NCBI GenBank assembly: GCA_029974855.1
Contig: JARKQO010000169.1
Location: 1 to 14,888 of the forward strand
Direction of reading: 5' to 3'
DNA: 14,888 bases
From: Eubacteriales bacterium
GTDB taxonomy: Bacteria; Bacillota_A; Clostridia; Christensenellales; Aristaeellaceae
Both the position numbers and the translations under genes were made by a program. Under the pieces are notes generated by a model. It was not told the DNA's origin and made no database searches. It saw only the letters and a program-made list of their open reading frames with translations. Of this stretch, positions 1 to 8,268 are shown piece by piece. Each line of letters begins with the position of its first letter. The first letter of the stretch is position 1.

Positions 1-2568
1 ATCAGCATTATTACCGGCGAGCTTGGAAAGATCATTGAGCAATTCAAAAATGCCAAGCAGGAGCTTGCTGATTTGCAAAAGGAGGTCACGGAGACCTTCG
101 CCAACAAGGCACTGAGCTATGATGAAGCTGCGGAGAAGGTACGCCAATATGGGAAAGAGTATTTCGATCTTCGCACCAAAATGCGTAGCGCTTCGGAGGA
201 ATCGCGCTTCCTCGAACTGCAAAACGAGTTGGCCCGGATGATGGGCATTTCAACGGACGCTGTATATGCACAATCCGCTAGCTATGACACCTGGGCCAAA
301 TCCCTGGAGCATGCAGCCCTGGCGGAGACCAGGCTTGCCCGTGTAAATTATGAGGCGACGAGGCTGAGTAAATATGATACTGCTGAGGGGGCCGTAAGGA
401 AAAGCTATGATTGGTACGGGCTAAAAGAGGGCATGAAACAGGATGCCATCAACGAATATATTGAAAGCGTTCGCCTGGGCGCGGAAGAGATCAAGGCCGC
501 AACCGTCGCTGCTGGCAAGGAGGTTGACGATGCCTTCTTCAATTTCCTGCTAGCCACCGGCCAAAACGCTATGCAAGCCATGTCAGCACAGTGGACGGCA
601 GACATGAGCGCGGATCAAGCGATAGCGCTTCTGCGAGGCAAGGCCGAGGAACTTGTGGCCGGGTTCGCGCAAGTGATGTCGGATGCGGATTTGAGCGCGG
701 CAACAGGAAGCTTCCTTGGGCTGCTTGACAAGGTTCTCCTTGGGGAGCGTTCCCCGGAAGAAGTTGCCGATGAGCTTACGACACACATGAATAACATTGT
801 GGAGGCTGCTAAAGCGGCCTTCATGACGCTGGGCCAGGAGGCGGGCGCGGCGGAACAATCCGCTTGGGAGTTGTTTGATTCCTTCACGGGGGGAGAGCGG
901 AACATGTACCAGTATGCCGCGTCCGTCAAAGAAACGGGTCGGGCATATGGTGAGGCATCAAAACAACTTAAAGACATGGGTGCGGCAGCAACGAAGCTGG
1001 AAACCGACATCACCAAGGCCAAGGGGCTGGCGGACCATGTAAAGTCGGCCAAAGACGCGGTGACTGCCTATAAAAACCTGAGCAAAGAGCTGCAAAAAAG
1101 CCCAGCCGAGATTTCCAAAGTAAACGCTGAGATGAACAAGCTGGGCATAACCTTTGACGGGTCCGAGCAGAGCGTCAAGCAGGCAGAGGAGGGCATATCG
1201 GCCTTTGAGGCATCCCTGGTGCAGCAGGCTCAAACCCTTCAGGGGACGATCTCCAGCCTGGAAGCCCAGTTTGTGGCCTTGGGGGATTCTGCCTATGTCA
1301 ACGGTGTGCTGACCGCTGACGCAAGGGACATGCTGGAGAAAATCGCTCTAGCCAGAGCGGCGTATGCCGAGCTGCTGGCCATGCCCGGAATGGATAAACT
1401 GATCGCAGGGGCTGGTAACACTGGCCGCTCCGGCGGCGGCTCCCGCAAGAAAACCAAAGCCGAGCTGGCCGCGGAAGCCCGCCGGGCCGCCGAGGCGGCC
1501 CGCCAGGAGGCTATCCGCCAGGACTACGCCCTGCTGAACCACCAAAAGCACATGAACCAGCTGACGTTGGAAGCCGAGCTGCAAATGCTGTACCAAATCC
1601 GCCAAGCCCATGAGCTCAACGCCGAACAGATCATGGAATGGGAACGAAAGGTCTACGATCTCCGCCAGGAGCTCCGCCAAAGGGACGCGGACAGCCTGGA
1701 CAAAACCGGGGACGCCCTCATCGGGGCGCTGGGGGCCCGGTACCAGGCCATGCAGGAGGCGGAAATCCAGCGCCTGGACGCCAGCCGCAAAGCCTGGGAG
1801 GACTGGCGGGACGATAGCGTGAAGGCCATCCGGGACCAGATCACCGCCTTGGACGACCTGAGCAAGACCCAGGACCGGGAGAAGCAGGACCAGGAGGAGC
1901 TGCGGAAAATCGCCAAGCTGCGCCAGGATGTGGAGTTTGAGCAGGACGCCTACAACCGCATGAAGCTTCAGCAGCAGTTGGACCAGGCCATCTCCAGCAG
2001 GGAGGACCGGCTGCGCCGCCTGGCGGTCCAGGACCAAAAGGAGGCCCTCCAAAAGCAAATCCAGACCATCCAGGACCAGGCGGAGGCCCAGTTTACCGCC
2101 CTGGACAGCGAGCAGACGGAAATCGAGAAGGCCTACGCCGAGCGCATGAAAACCGCAGCCCTGCGGGCTGAGGCGGAAAAGCTGATCATGACCGGAACCC
2201 AGCAGGAGATCATCGACCTGATCGGGGAGTTTGCCCCGGATTATAACGCCCTGGGCAAAACCCTTGGGGAAAAACTGCTGGACGGCTTCCAAAGCAAGGT
2301 GGGGGGCGTGGTGGACTGGTTCCAGCGCCTCAGCAACAGCTTGGCTCAAATTCAGGAGCAGGTGGCGGCGGAGGCCATCGCGGCAACCAACGCCTTCCAG
2401 GCCGGCTATCAGCAGCGGCAAAGCGCCGCCACCGCCGCAACCGTTATTCCACCCACCGTGGTGAACCAAACCGTGAACTTCAACGAGCCCGTGGAAAGCG
2501 CGGGGCAGGCGGCCCGGAGAATCCAACAGGTGAATGAGGAGCTGGGCGCGCTGCTGTACGGAGGGTAA
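1..2568 (+). CDS. Phage tail tape measure protein, C-terminal part (5' end outside window)
   Basis: The reading frame is open from the first base, so the gene starts upstream; 855 residues are visible. Tape measure proteins set siphophage tail length and leave the tail tube during DNA injection. Support is the long, mostly helical, Ala/Glu/Gln/Lys-rich coiled-coil sequence, the position directly before a distal tail protein, and a C-terminal stretch (ending VVNQTVNFNEPVES, then a short helix) of a kind seen in Firmicutes tape measures. A Gly/Ser-rich linker (GRSGGGSRKK) near 1,420-1,450 separates an N-terminal half richer in AAA, GAT and TAT codons from a GC-rich half full of CAG, GAG, CTG and CGC codons, which looks like a recombination joint. 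No lysozyme or peptidase motif is visible in this part. The TTG at 73 is internal, not a start. Confidence 0.85.
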   Translation: MSIITGELGKIIEQFKNAKQELADLQKEVTETFANKALSYDEAAEKVRQYGKEYFDLRTKMRSASEESRFLELQNELARMMGISTDAVYAQSASYDTWAKSLEHAALAETRLARVNYEATRLSKYDTAEGAVRKSYDWYGLKEGMKQDAINEYIESVRLGAEEIKAATVAAGKEVDDAFFNFLLATGQNAMQAMSAQWTADMSADQAIALLRGKAEELVAGFAQVMSDADLSAATGSFLGLLDKVLLGERSPEEVADELTTHMNNIVEAAKAAFMTLGQEAGAAEQSAWELFDSFTGGERNMYQYAASVKETGRAYGEASKQLKDMGAAATKLETDITKAKGLADHVKSAKDAVTAYKNLSKELQKSPAEISKVNAEMNKLGITFDGSEQSVKQAEEGISAFEASLVQQAQTLQGTISSLEAQFVALGDSAYVNGVLTADARDMLEKIALARAAYAELLAMPGMDKLIAGAGNTGRSGGGSRKKTKAELAAEARRAAEAARQEAIRQDYALLNHQKHMNQLTLEAELQMLYQIRQAHELNAEQIMEWERKVYDLRQELRQRDADSLDKTGDALIGALGARYQAMQEAEIQRLDASRKAWEDWRDDSVKAIRDQITALDDLSKTQDREKQDQEELRKIAKLRQDVEFEQDAYNRMKLQQQLDQAISSREDRLRRLAVQDQKEALQKQIQTIQDQAEAQFTALDSEQTEIEKAYAERMKTAALRAEAEKLIMTGTQQEIIDLIGEFAPDYNALGKTLGEKLLDGFQSKVGGVVDWFQRLSNSLAQIQEQVAAEAIAATNAFQAGYQQRQSAATAATVIPPTVVNQTVNFNEPVESAGQAARRIQQVNEELGALLYGG

Positions 2569-2569
2569 G

Positions 2570-3448
2570 ATGCAAGAGATTGTCTACCAGAACCTGGCGG
2601 GGGAGGAGGTGGCCTTTGGGGCCTCTCCTCCCTTTCTTCTGGAGCACCCGGAAGGGGTGGGAAGCCCGGAGCTGGACCGGAAAACCCTGAAAGGCTCCCT
2701 TCAGGACGGGGAAACCACCGTCAGCGCCCTGCGGCAGGACAGGAGGCTGGAGGTACGCTTCCACCTGATTGCCACCAGCCGCCGGAGCCTGTACCAACTG
2801 CGGGGGGATTTGTGCGGGTTGCTGAGCTCCGGCAAGGCCTTTGACCCGGACACCGGCGAGCGGGCCAAGGTCTTTTACCGGAACGACGTTGGGAGATGGT
2901 GGACCTGGGCGGTGCCCGTGGGGCCTCCCCAGTGGGTCAAGCGGACCCAAAGTATCCACCCGGCGTTAAAAATATCCTTTGCCTGTGACAGCCCCTTCTG
3001 GTTTTCCCCGGAGGAAAACAGCGGGGGCTTTGCGGTATCCGGCTCCGGGTTCCACTTCCCCCTGCGCTTCCCTGCCCGGTTTGCTTCTCGAACCAGCTCC
3101 GTGGTGCTGGAGAACCGGGGGCATGTGGCGGCCCCGGTGCGGATCACCATGCAAGGCAGGGGAGAAAAGCCCGCCTTGTACAACCGCACCACAGGCAAGC
3201 GCATCCAACTGGTGTCGCCCTTGCCCCAGGGGGCCGTGCTGGACATAGACACCGATCCGGACGCTTTGCGGGTGCAGATGGCTTTGGACGGGGAAACCAC
3301 CAACGCCTACGGACTGCTGGACGTAACCACGCCCCTCAGCGATTTCACGCTAGCTGTGGGGGAGAACGACATCATCTACGAGGCCGGGGGCGGGGCGGCG
3401 GAGACATCCGTGGCCCTGCGCTGGCGCAACCGCTATGAGGGGGTATAG
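2570..3448 (+). CDS. Distal tail protein (Dit / Sipho_tail family)
   Basis: A 292-residue protein resembling the siphovirus tail component family (PF05709, Dit), which forms the ring joining the tail tube to the baseplate. The N-terminal half has the usual pattern: a short hydrophobic strand, a polar loop, then a strand-rich block (RRLEVRFHLIATSRRSLYQLR) with the conserved region before a Phe-Tyr-Arg strand (KVFYRN). The C-terminal half is beta-rich and Gly-rich (SGSGFHFPLRFP, then a galectin-like strand set). The start is ATG 2570, preceded by GGAGGG at 2560-2565; a longer reading from 2534 would run inside the tape measure gene without its own ribosome site. It begins one base after the tape measure stop and ends two bases before the next gene, so it is part of one late transcript. 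Confidence 0.82.
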   Translation: MQEIVYQNLAGEEVAFGASPPFLLEHPEGVGSPELDRKTLKGSLQDGETTVSALRQDRRLEVRFHLIATSRRSLYQLRGDLCGLLSSGKAFDPDTGERAKVFYRNDVGRWWTWAVPVGPPQWVKRTQSIHPALKISFACDSPFWFSPEENSGGFAVSGSGFHFPLRFPARFASRTSSVVLENRGHVAAPVRITMQGRGEKPALYNRTTGKRIQLVSPLPQGAVLDIDTDPDALRVQMALDGETTNAYGLLDVTTPLSDFTLAVGENDIIYEAGGGAAETSVALRWRNRYEGV

Positions 3449-3450
3449 CC

Positions 3451-4521
3451 ATGGCCTTGATGGTAATGGACTGGGATTTTCACCTCCGGGGGGAGCTGGC
3501 CCAGTGGACCAGCCTCCAACTCACCCGGAGCTATTGGGGCCTGGGCAGCTTTGAGCTGCGCATACCAGAGCGTGCCCCCGGAGCGGCGGCTTTGGCCCTG
3601 GGGCGGGTGATCTTTTTCAGCCAGGCCTTGCACAAGGCCATGGTGGTGGAAAAGCTGACCCAGCAGCGGGGCCAGGTGGTGGCCTCGGGCAAGCCCCTGA
3701 AGGGGATCGCCGCCCGGCGGATCTGCGTGCCTCCCACCGAGGATGACGGGCATTTCGGCTGGGACCGGTTCACCGGCAGCGCCGAGGCTGCCTATCACCA
3801 CTACGCCGCAGCCAACCTCTACGCCCCCCAGGATCCACAGCGGACCGTGGAGCGGCTGGTGGCCGGGGAAAACCTGGACCGGGGCCTGGACCTTCCATGG
3901 CAGGCCCGGTTCACGGATCTGGCGGCCTTGCTGGCCTCCATCGGGGAGGCCACGGAGCTGGGCTGGGATATTGTACCAGATTTTGACCTGAAGGCCTATG
4001 TATTCCAGGCGGTGGCGGGCCGGGACCTGACCCAGGGTGGCGGGGCTGTAGCCCTAAGTGAGCGCAACCGCAATGCCGGGGACGTAACCGTCACCTGGGA
4101 CGCCGGCGCGGCCAAAACCACCGCCTATGTAGGGGGCGCTGGAGAGGACGAGAACCGCCTCATCTACGCCCAGGGCCAGGAGGCTTCCGGGGTGGACCGC
4201 CGGGAAACCTGGGTGGACGCGGGCAGCGTGGCCGACACGGACATGCTGCGGGCCGCAGCCCGGCAGAAGCTGGACGCCGCCCAGGAGAAGGAGCTGCTGA
4301 CCGCCGAGGTGATGGACAGCGGCCTGTGCCGCTACGAACGGGACTATGACCTGGGGGACAAGATCATTTTACAGGCCATGGGCTTGCAGACCCAAACCAG
4401 ACTGCTGGAGATGCGGGAGTCTTACGAAGGAGGCCAGCGCAAGCTCAGCGCCACCTTCGGGGCCGCGCCCATCACGTATGCAGGGGCCATCGCGCAAATC
4501 CAAAACGCCACGGTGAGGTAG
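3451..4521 (+). CDS. Tail hub/baseplate protein, ReqiPepy6 Gp37-like
   Basis: A 356-residue protein resembling the siphovirus ReqiPepy6 Gp37-like family (PF14594), which occupies the place of a tail-associated hub after Dit. Recognisable parts are the N-terminal strand block (residues about 5-45, with SLQLTRSYWGLGSFELRIP), the segment where such proteins record binding to the tail tip (GRVIFFSQALHKAMVVEKL), a central helical domain (residues about 110-180) and a C-terminal beta domain with DYDLGDKIILQ and a closing ...GGQRKLSATFG strand. These are typical of gp27/gp44-like hub folds. The start is ATG 3451 with GAGGGGG at 3437-3443, seven bases upstream. No peptidase motif is seen. The exact family name is from memory of the pattern; a hub/baseplate role is safer than the detailed label. 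Confidence 0.75.
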   Translation: MALMVMDWDFHLRGELAQWTSLQLTRSYWGLGSFELRIPERAPGAAALALGRVIFFSQALHKAMVVEKLTQQRGQVVASGKPLKGIAARRICVPPTEDDGHFGWDRFTGSAEAAYHHYAAANLYAPQDPQRTVERLVAGENLDRGLDLPWQARFTDLAALLASIGEATELGWDIVPDFDLKAYVFQAVAGRDLTQGGGAVALSERNRNAGDVTVTWDAGAAKTTAYVGGAGEDENRLIYAQGQEASGVDRRETWVDAGSVADTDMLRAAARQKLDAAQEKELLTAEVMDSGLCRYERDYDLGDKIILQAMGLQTQTRLLEMRESYEGGQRKLSATFGAAPITYAGAIAQIQNATVR

Positions 4522-4536
4522 GAGGAAGGAAACAGT

Positions 4537-5826
4537 ATGAGGGAATTTTACGGCTTTTTTGACCCCTGGGAGGGGGACGACCGGGAATACTCCGCAGATG
4601 AGTTCGTCACCGCCTTCCGGGCGGTGGGTGGGACCGGGGTAGGAGATGGGCTCACCGTGGCTCCTGCCGGCGGCATGAAGGTGCGAGTAGCCCCAGGCTT
4701 GGCCCAGATACACGGATATACCTACGGCCTTGAAGACGATGGGGGCGCTCCCAAGGAGCTGACCCTCAATCCCAGCGGCAGCGCGGACCGGATTGACCGG
4801 ATCATCCTGCGGCTGGACCTGACGGCAAGCGCCCGCAATATCACCATGGGCGTGCTGGAGGGGACCCCGGCCGCCAACCCCGTGCCTCCGGCCCTGACCC
4901 GCACCGATTACGTGAAGGAGATCAGCTTGTGCCAGATCCGGGTGCGGGCGGCCTCTGGAGCCCTGGCGCCCGGGGATTTGACAGATGAGAGGATCGACGC
5001 GGCGGTGTGCGGCATGCTGGTGCCCCCGTCCCTCCAGCTCAGCAGCCTGGACACCCGCTACCCGCGCACAGTGGACGGGGTAGCGGTGGACGGGGCTGGG
5101 GACGCGGCCTTGGGGGCCGTGCGGCATGGGATCACCCAGACCTTGAGCGAGGCGCAAAAGACCCGGGCCCGGGGGAACATCGGGGCGGCGGACGTGGGGG
5201 CGGTGCTGGGCCAATATGCCACCATGCCGGAGGCCGGGCCTGGGAATGTGGGGAAGATCATCCAGTACACCGGGGCCACCGGTACTTACATCCAAGGGCA
5301 TATCTACCGGTGCGTGAGCGTGGCGGGCAGTCCCCCTACCTATGTATGGCGGGATGAGCACCCGGTCAGCGTCTGCGGGGTGCCCCTGGCGGAGGGGAAT
5401 GTGCCCCTTACCGCGGCGGATATCCCGGTCAGCGGCACGGACAGCACCCCCATTCCCGAAGCAATTCAGGCCAGCGTAGGGCGGTTTGATTTGCTGTTGA
5501 CCAATAACGCCAGTACCCCTGCCGGAACTGTCGTATCCTACCCATCTGACAAATACGACGCCGTTGGGGTCATGATCAGAAGCGTCCCTGGCGGCCCCAG
5601 TTCGGGATTATTTATCATCCCGCTCGGGGATAACGCAAATTGTGCTATCTGGCAGTCGGAAATGTCTTGGCAGCGGACATTTACGGCAGGAGCAACCGCA
5701 CTTACCTGCACCACTGGCACAACTTATGTTGGTCCATACAGCAGTCCCGCGCCGGGAGCGTCTGGCTATATCGCATACGGCGATGGCTACGCGATCCCGT
5801 ACAAGGTCTTTGGGATCAAATTTTGA
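4537..5826 (+). CDS. Baseplate/tail fibre protein with NIGA motif
   Basis: A 429-residue structural protein placed between the tail hub and the long fibre. Residues 1-130 form a conserved-looking attachment domain (FYGFFDPWEGDDREYSADEF, then APGLAQIHGYTYGL and a long strand set ending in DERIDAAVCG) of the kind found at the start of many Firmicutes prophage receptor-binding proteins. Near residue 203 the sequence TLSEAQKTRARGNIGAA is the short motif that recurs in phage tail fibres. From about residue 310 to the end, codon use becomes more AT-rich and the sequence is Ser/Thr/Gly/Tyr-rich beta, consistent with an exchangeable receptor-binding tip. Start ATG 4537 has GGAGGAAGG at 4521-4529, seven bases before it. 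The host receptor cannot be read from sequence. Confidence 0.72.
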   Translation: MREFYGFFDPWEGDDREYSADEFVTAFRAVGGTGVGDGLTVAPAGGMKVRVAPGLAQIHGYTYGLEDDGGAPKELTLNPSGSADRIDRIILRLDLTASARNITMGVLEGTPAANPVPPALTRTDYVKEISLCQIRVRAASGALAPGDLTDERIDAAVCGMLVPPSLQLSSLDTRYPRTVDGVAVDGAGDAALGAVRHGITQTLSEAQKTRARGNIGAADVGAVLGQYATMPEAGPGNVGKIIQYTGATGTYIQGHIYRCVSVAGSPPTYVWRDEHPVSVCGVPLAEGNVPLTAADIPVSGTDSTPIPEAIQASVGRFDLLLTNNASTPAGTVVSYPSDKYDAVGVMIRSVPGGPSSGLFIIPLGDNANCAIWQSEMSWQRTFTAGATALTCTTGTTYVGPYSSPAPGASGYIAYGDGYAIPYKVFGIKF

Positions 5827-5846
5827 CGCGAGAGATGAGGTGAGAA

Positions 5847-7901
5847 ATGATGGAAAAGCAGTACAAACCGGCGGTAACAGTACAATACCGGAAGATGTCG
5901 GTACCCAAGGAGACCCAGACGCTTGGCGTGCAATCCGATATCCTGTCCGAAATGGTAGAGTTCCGGGTCGCCAGATACTACACAGGATTTGATCTATCCA
6001 CCAAGCAGTGGTATGTGGATACCCTGAACGAGCAGGGACAAATCTTTGACCGCAGTGGGCTTCAGGTGGTCCCGACCGAGACGGACCCCGATAAACTCAG
6101 CCTTTGGTGGGTTGTGGGCAGACTGCCGACATCAACCAGCGGTGCGGTGAAAGTGCGCTTGATGGCACTGGGAGATGACTTTTTGTGGCAGACGGAGCCG
6201 GAGCAGTTCAAGGTGGCGGATACCTTTGCCGTGTCCGATCCTCCGGACCCGCCTGGGATGTCCTATTTTGACAGCGTTACGGTGCAAGTACAAGAGGCTG
6301 CCCAGCGGGCGGAAGCTGCCGCGCGGGAAGTGGCGGCCGGGCTTGTGGGCGCAAACCTTACAGGAGTTGCGTGGCACGGGGTGGATATGCGCTTTGCCAA
6401 GGGCGATGGCAGCACGATAGACCTGGTGGGGGCGAAAACGGACTTGACCGGCACCCCTGGCATAAACGGCTGGACCCCGATCCTCGCCGTTGTGACCGAC
6501 GGAGCCCGGCGGGTGTACCAAGTAACTGACTGGACCGGCGGGACTGGGGACAAGCCCGCGACCGGGCAGTATGTAGGGCCGTCCGGGTATGTTGCCGACA
6601 TTGGCCAGGCCGTGGATATCAGGGGAGGTACCGGCGCGACCGGTATTCAGGGCATCCCGGGCGCCCCCGGAGCTGTGCAGTCCCTGGCGGTAGACAGCAT
6701 TGCCCGGGTGCCAGATGGCAGCGGGATTGTGGACCTGTCCCCGGATTTTGCCCGCTACGCCCTTTTGCGCAAAACCACCCCCGCCCCCATCGCCCAGGTG
6801 TACCCCGTGCCGGGCAGCCCGCTGGATGTGACGGTACAGACGGTAGCCACCCAAGCAGGCAGCGGGCTGCCCGGCACGGATAACGTCAGGCCGATCGTGC
6901 CTGTGGTACCTGCGGGCGGAAACGTGAAAGTGCTGCAGAGGGGTAAGAATTTGCTGGATGGGAGTGCATGGCGCGCAGGGTTTAATATAGGGGAAGTGTT
7001 ATATGCCCCACCTGAACAGGCTGTACCGACAGCTGAAACGAAATATCTCTCCATATGGATGCAGCTAAGGCCCGGAACATATACGCTGTCTTGGAGCTCT
7101 GAATATAGCTTTTCCTGGAATGGCTACGCCGAGCAGGGGATTGCAGCCGTGCAAATGATTGGCTCATTGAGCCAATCAATTACGTTTACGGTTGCATTTG
7201 GTGGCTGGGTTGGGATAAGGATGGAAAGAAATACCAGCCCTTCCATTCTAACGGATATACCCCTTGGCGCTGCCTCAAAGCCCTCAGACTTTAAAATGCA
7301 AGTTGAATATGGGTCCGTTGCAACTCCATACGAGCCATACCAGGGCGCGGAGCACACCCTAACCCCCCAGCAGCCCCTCTACGGCCTGCCGGGCGCGGAG
7401 GACTGGATCGGGAATGATGGAAGCGAAGGACATGGCAGCTATATCCATGCATTCACTGGCTTAGAGGACTGGGCTTCGACAGGGGCAGGGCAGAATTTAT
7501 TCTTTCGGACTTTGTTCTCGAATGGCGATACTCAGGCAATATGCTCCCACTTTACAGGGCCAACACCGGGTACAGCTAATGCCGAAATAGGCTTTGGCTG
7601 TGTTAGTTCCGCGATACGGATTCGGCCAAATCTATCGCAAATACCAACTACAAATGCGTTTAAATCCTGGCTTGCGGCTCAGCATGCCGCAGGCCGTCCC
7701 GTACAGGTGCTATGCGTACCCGCCCTCCCCCTCGTCCTCACCAACCCCGCCATCACCATTCCCGCCCTTCTCCAGCCGGACAAGTACACCCCGCAGATCA
7801 ACACGATCTCATCGGACGCGGGCACGGTGGAGGTGGGGCACGCAAAATCACTCATCCGGGAATCGGACGAGCTCCAGGCGGCCATTGCCGCGCTGGCGTA
7901 G
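5847..7901 (+). CDS. Tail fibre, BppU-type N-terminus, collagen-like stretch and NLLD-type tip
   Basis: A 684-residue fibre. Residues 1-130 match the baseplate upper protein (BppU, PF10651) Ig-like domain pattern: DLSTKQWYVDTLNEQGQIFD, a Trp-Trp strand (LSLWWVVGRLPTSTSGAVKV) and a closing W-T-x-P-E-Q-F. A short Ala/Glu helix (about 145-170) could trimerise. Around 250-270 is a collagen-like run (GATGIQGIPGAPGA). From about 325 comes a block with TQAGSG, DNVRPI and GKNLL, a signature of a common Firmicutes prophage tail tip module, later MQVEYGSVATPYEPYQG, and near the end NTISSDAGTVEVGH. The 6,950-7,680 stretch is noticeably more AT-rich than its flanks. ATG 5847 and ATG 5850 are adjacent; GAGGTGAG at 5837-5844 serves both. 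Probable role is binding a cell-surface polysaccharide; the receptor is unknown. Confidence 0.78.
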   Translation: MMEKQYKPAVTVQYRKMSVPKETQTLGVQSDILSEMVEFRVARYYTGFDLSTKQWYVDTLNEQGQIFDRSGLQVVPTETDPDKLSLWWVVGRLPTSTSGAVKVRLMALGDDFLWQTEPEQFKVADTFAVSDPPDPPGMSYFDSVTVQVQEAAQRAEAAAREVAAGLVGANLTGVAWHGVDMRFAKGDGSTIDLVGAKTDLTGTPGINGWTPILAVVTDGARRVYQVTDWTGGTGDKPATGQYVGPSGYVADIGQAVDIRGGTGATGIQGIPGAPGAVQSLAVDSIARVPDGSGIVDLSPDFARYALLRKTTPAPIAQVYPVPGSPLDVTVQTVATQAGSGLPGTDNVRPIVPVVPAGGNVKVLQRGKNLLDGSAWRAGFNIGEVLYAPPEQAVPTAETKYLSIWMQLRPGTYTLSWSSEYSFSWNGYAEQGIAAVQMIGSLSQSITFTVAFGGWVGIRMERNTSPSILTDIPLGAASKPSDFKMQVEYGSVATPYEPYQGAEHTLTPQQPLYGLPGAEDWIGNDGSEGHGSYIHAFTGLEDWASTGAGQNLFFRTLFSNGDTQAICSHFTGPTPGTANAEIGFGCVSSAIRIRPNLSQIPTTNAFKSWLAAQHAAGRPVQVLCVPALPLVLTNPAITIPALLQPDKYTPQINTISSDAGTVEVGHAKSLIRESDELQAAIAALA
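7156..7178. repeat. 23-bp perfect inverted repeat inside the fibre gene
   Basis: Arms TGATTGGCTCA and TGAGCCAATCA are perfect reverse complements of 11 bases around a single central T. The repeat lies in the AT-rich tip-coding part of the tail fibre and reads through as Met-Ile-Gly-Ser-Leu-Ser-Gln-Ser. It has no T tract after it, so it is not a standard terminator. See findings. Confidence 0.9.
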
Positions 7902-7915
7902 AAAGGAGAAGCGTT

Positions 7916-8143
7916 ATGAGCGTTATGTTTGATATCTCTGAATGGTTGAAATCGGCCCTTATCTCCGGAGTCAAAAACGGTACCCTAGCCCGGGAGTATA
8001 CGGTGGTGAAAACAGTGGATTACGTGACCAAGGGCGTGTTGACCGCTGTGCAGGCCCAGGAGATTGCTGAGGCGATCGAGCCGGCCCCGGAGCTGCCGTC
8101 GGAGGAGCCAGAGGAGCCGGAAGAGCCCGGGGCGGCGGAATGA
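7916..8143 (+). CDS. Small XkdX-like phage tail protein
   Basis: A 75-residue protein that begins MFDISEWLKSALISGVKNG after a short leader and contains GVLTAVQAQEIAEAIE, similar in position and style to the XkdX family (a helix followed by a G-x-[IL]-T-x-x-Q-x-x-E-I motif) that commonly follows fibre genes in Firmicutes prophages. The C-terminal tail is acidic and proline-rich (EEPEEPEEP). ATG 7916 is preceded by AAAGGAG at 7902-7908 with seven bases of spacing; the frame is open further upstream but only as a shadow of the fibre gene. Function of XkdX proteins is not established. A call of unknown small tail-associated protein is equally defensible. Confidence 0.65.
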   Translation: MSVMFDISEWLKSALISGVKNGTLAREYTVVKTVDYVTKGVLTAVQAQEIAEAIEPAPELPSEEPEEPEEPGAAE

Positions 8144-8157
8144 GAGGAGGGGCCGGG

Positions 8158-8268
8158 ATGGTAGGCATTGGCTGGGTATTTGCGGCCCTGTTTGGCGGGG
8201 CTGTTTTGGGGGCACTGACGATGGCGCTGGTGATTGCGGGGAGGGACGATGATGGTAGACCTGGATAA
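8158..8268 (+). CDS. 36-residue single-span membrane protein, DUF3789-like
   Basis: A very short ORF with strong ribosome site GAGGAGG (8144-8150) seven bases before ATG 8158. The product has one hydrophobic helix (residues 3-27, VGIGWVFAALFGGAVLGALT onward) followed by a charged tail, GRDDDGRPG. The length and layout (Gly-rich helix, Met-Ala-Leu, then a polar Arg-Asp tail) resemble DUF3789 proteins of Firmicutes phages and conjugative elements, whose role is unknown. Its 3' end overlaps the start of the endolysin gene by about 17 bases, and its codons contain the endolysin ribosome site, suggesting translational coupling. Position in the lysis block makes an antiholin or holin-helper role possible, but that is inference. 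Confidence 0.6.
   Translation: MVGIGWVFAALFGGAVLGALTMALVIAGRDDDGRPG

Noticed and set aside
1348..2526. A 392-residue minus-strand frame opposite the tape measure gene
   Set aside because: Leu/Gly/Val-rich repetitive text with no family features; it mirrors the coiled-coil codons (CAG, GAG) of the tape measure.
6640..6680. Tandem repeat or CRISPR-like array in the fibre gene
   Set aside because: The repeats are Gly-X-Y codons of a short collagen-like stretch, without spacers or exact DNA repeats.
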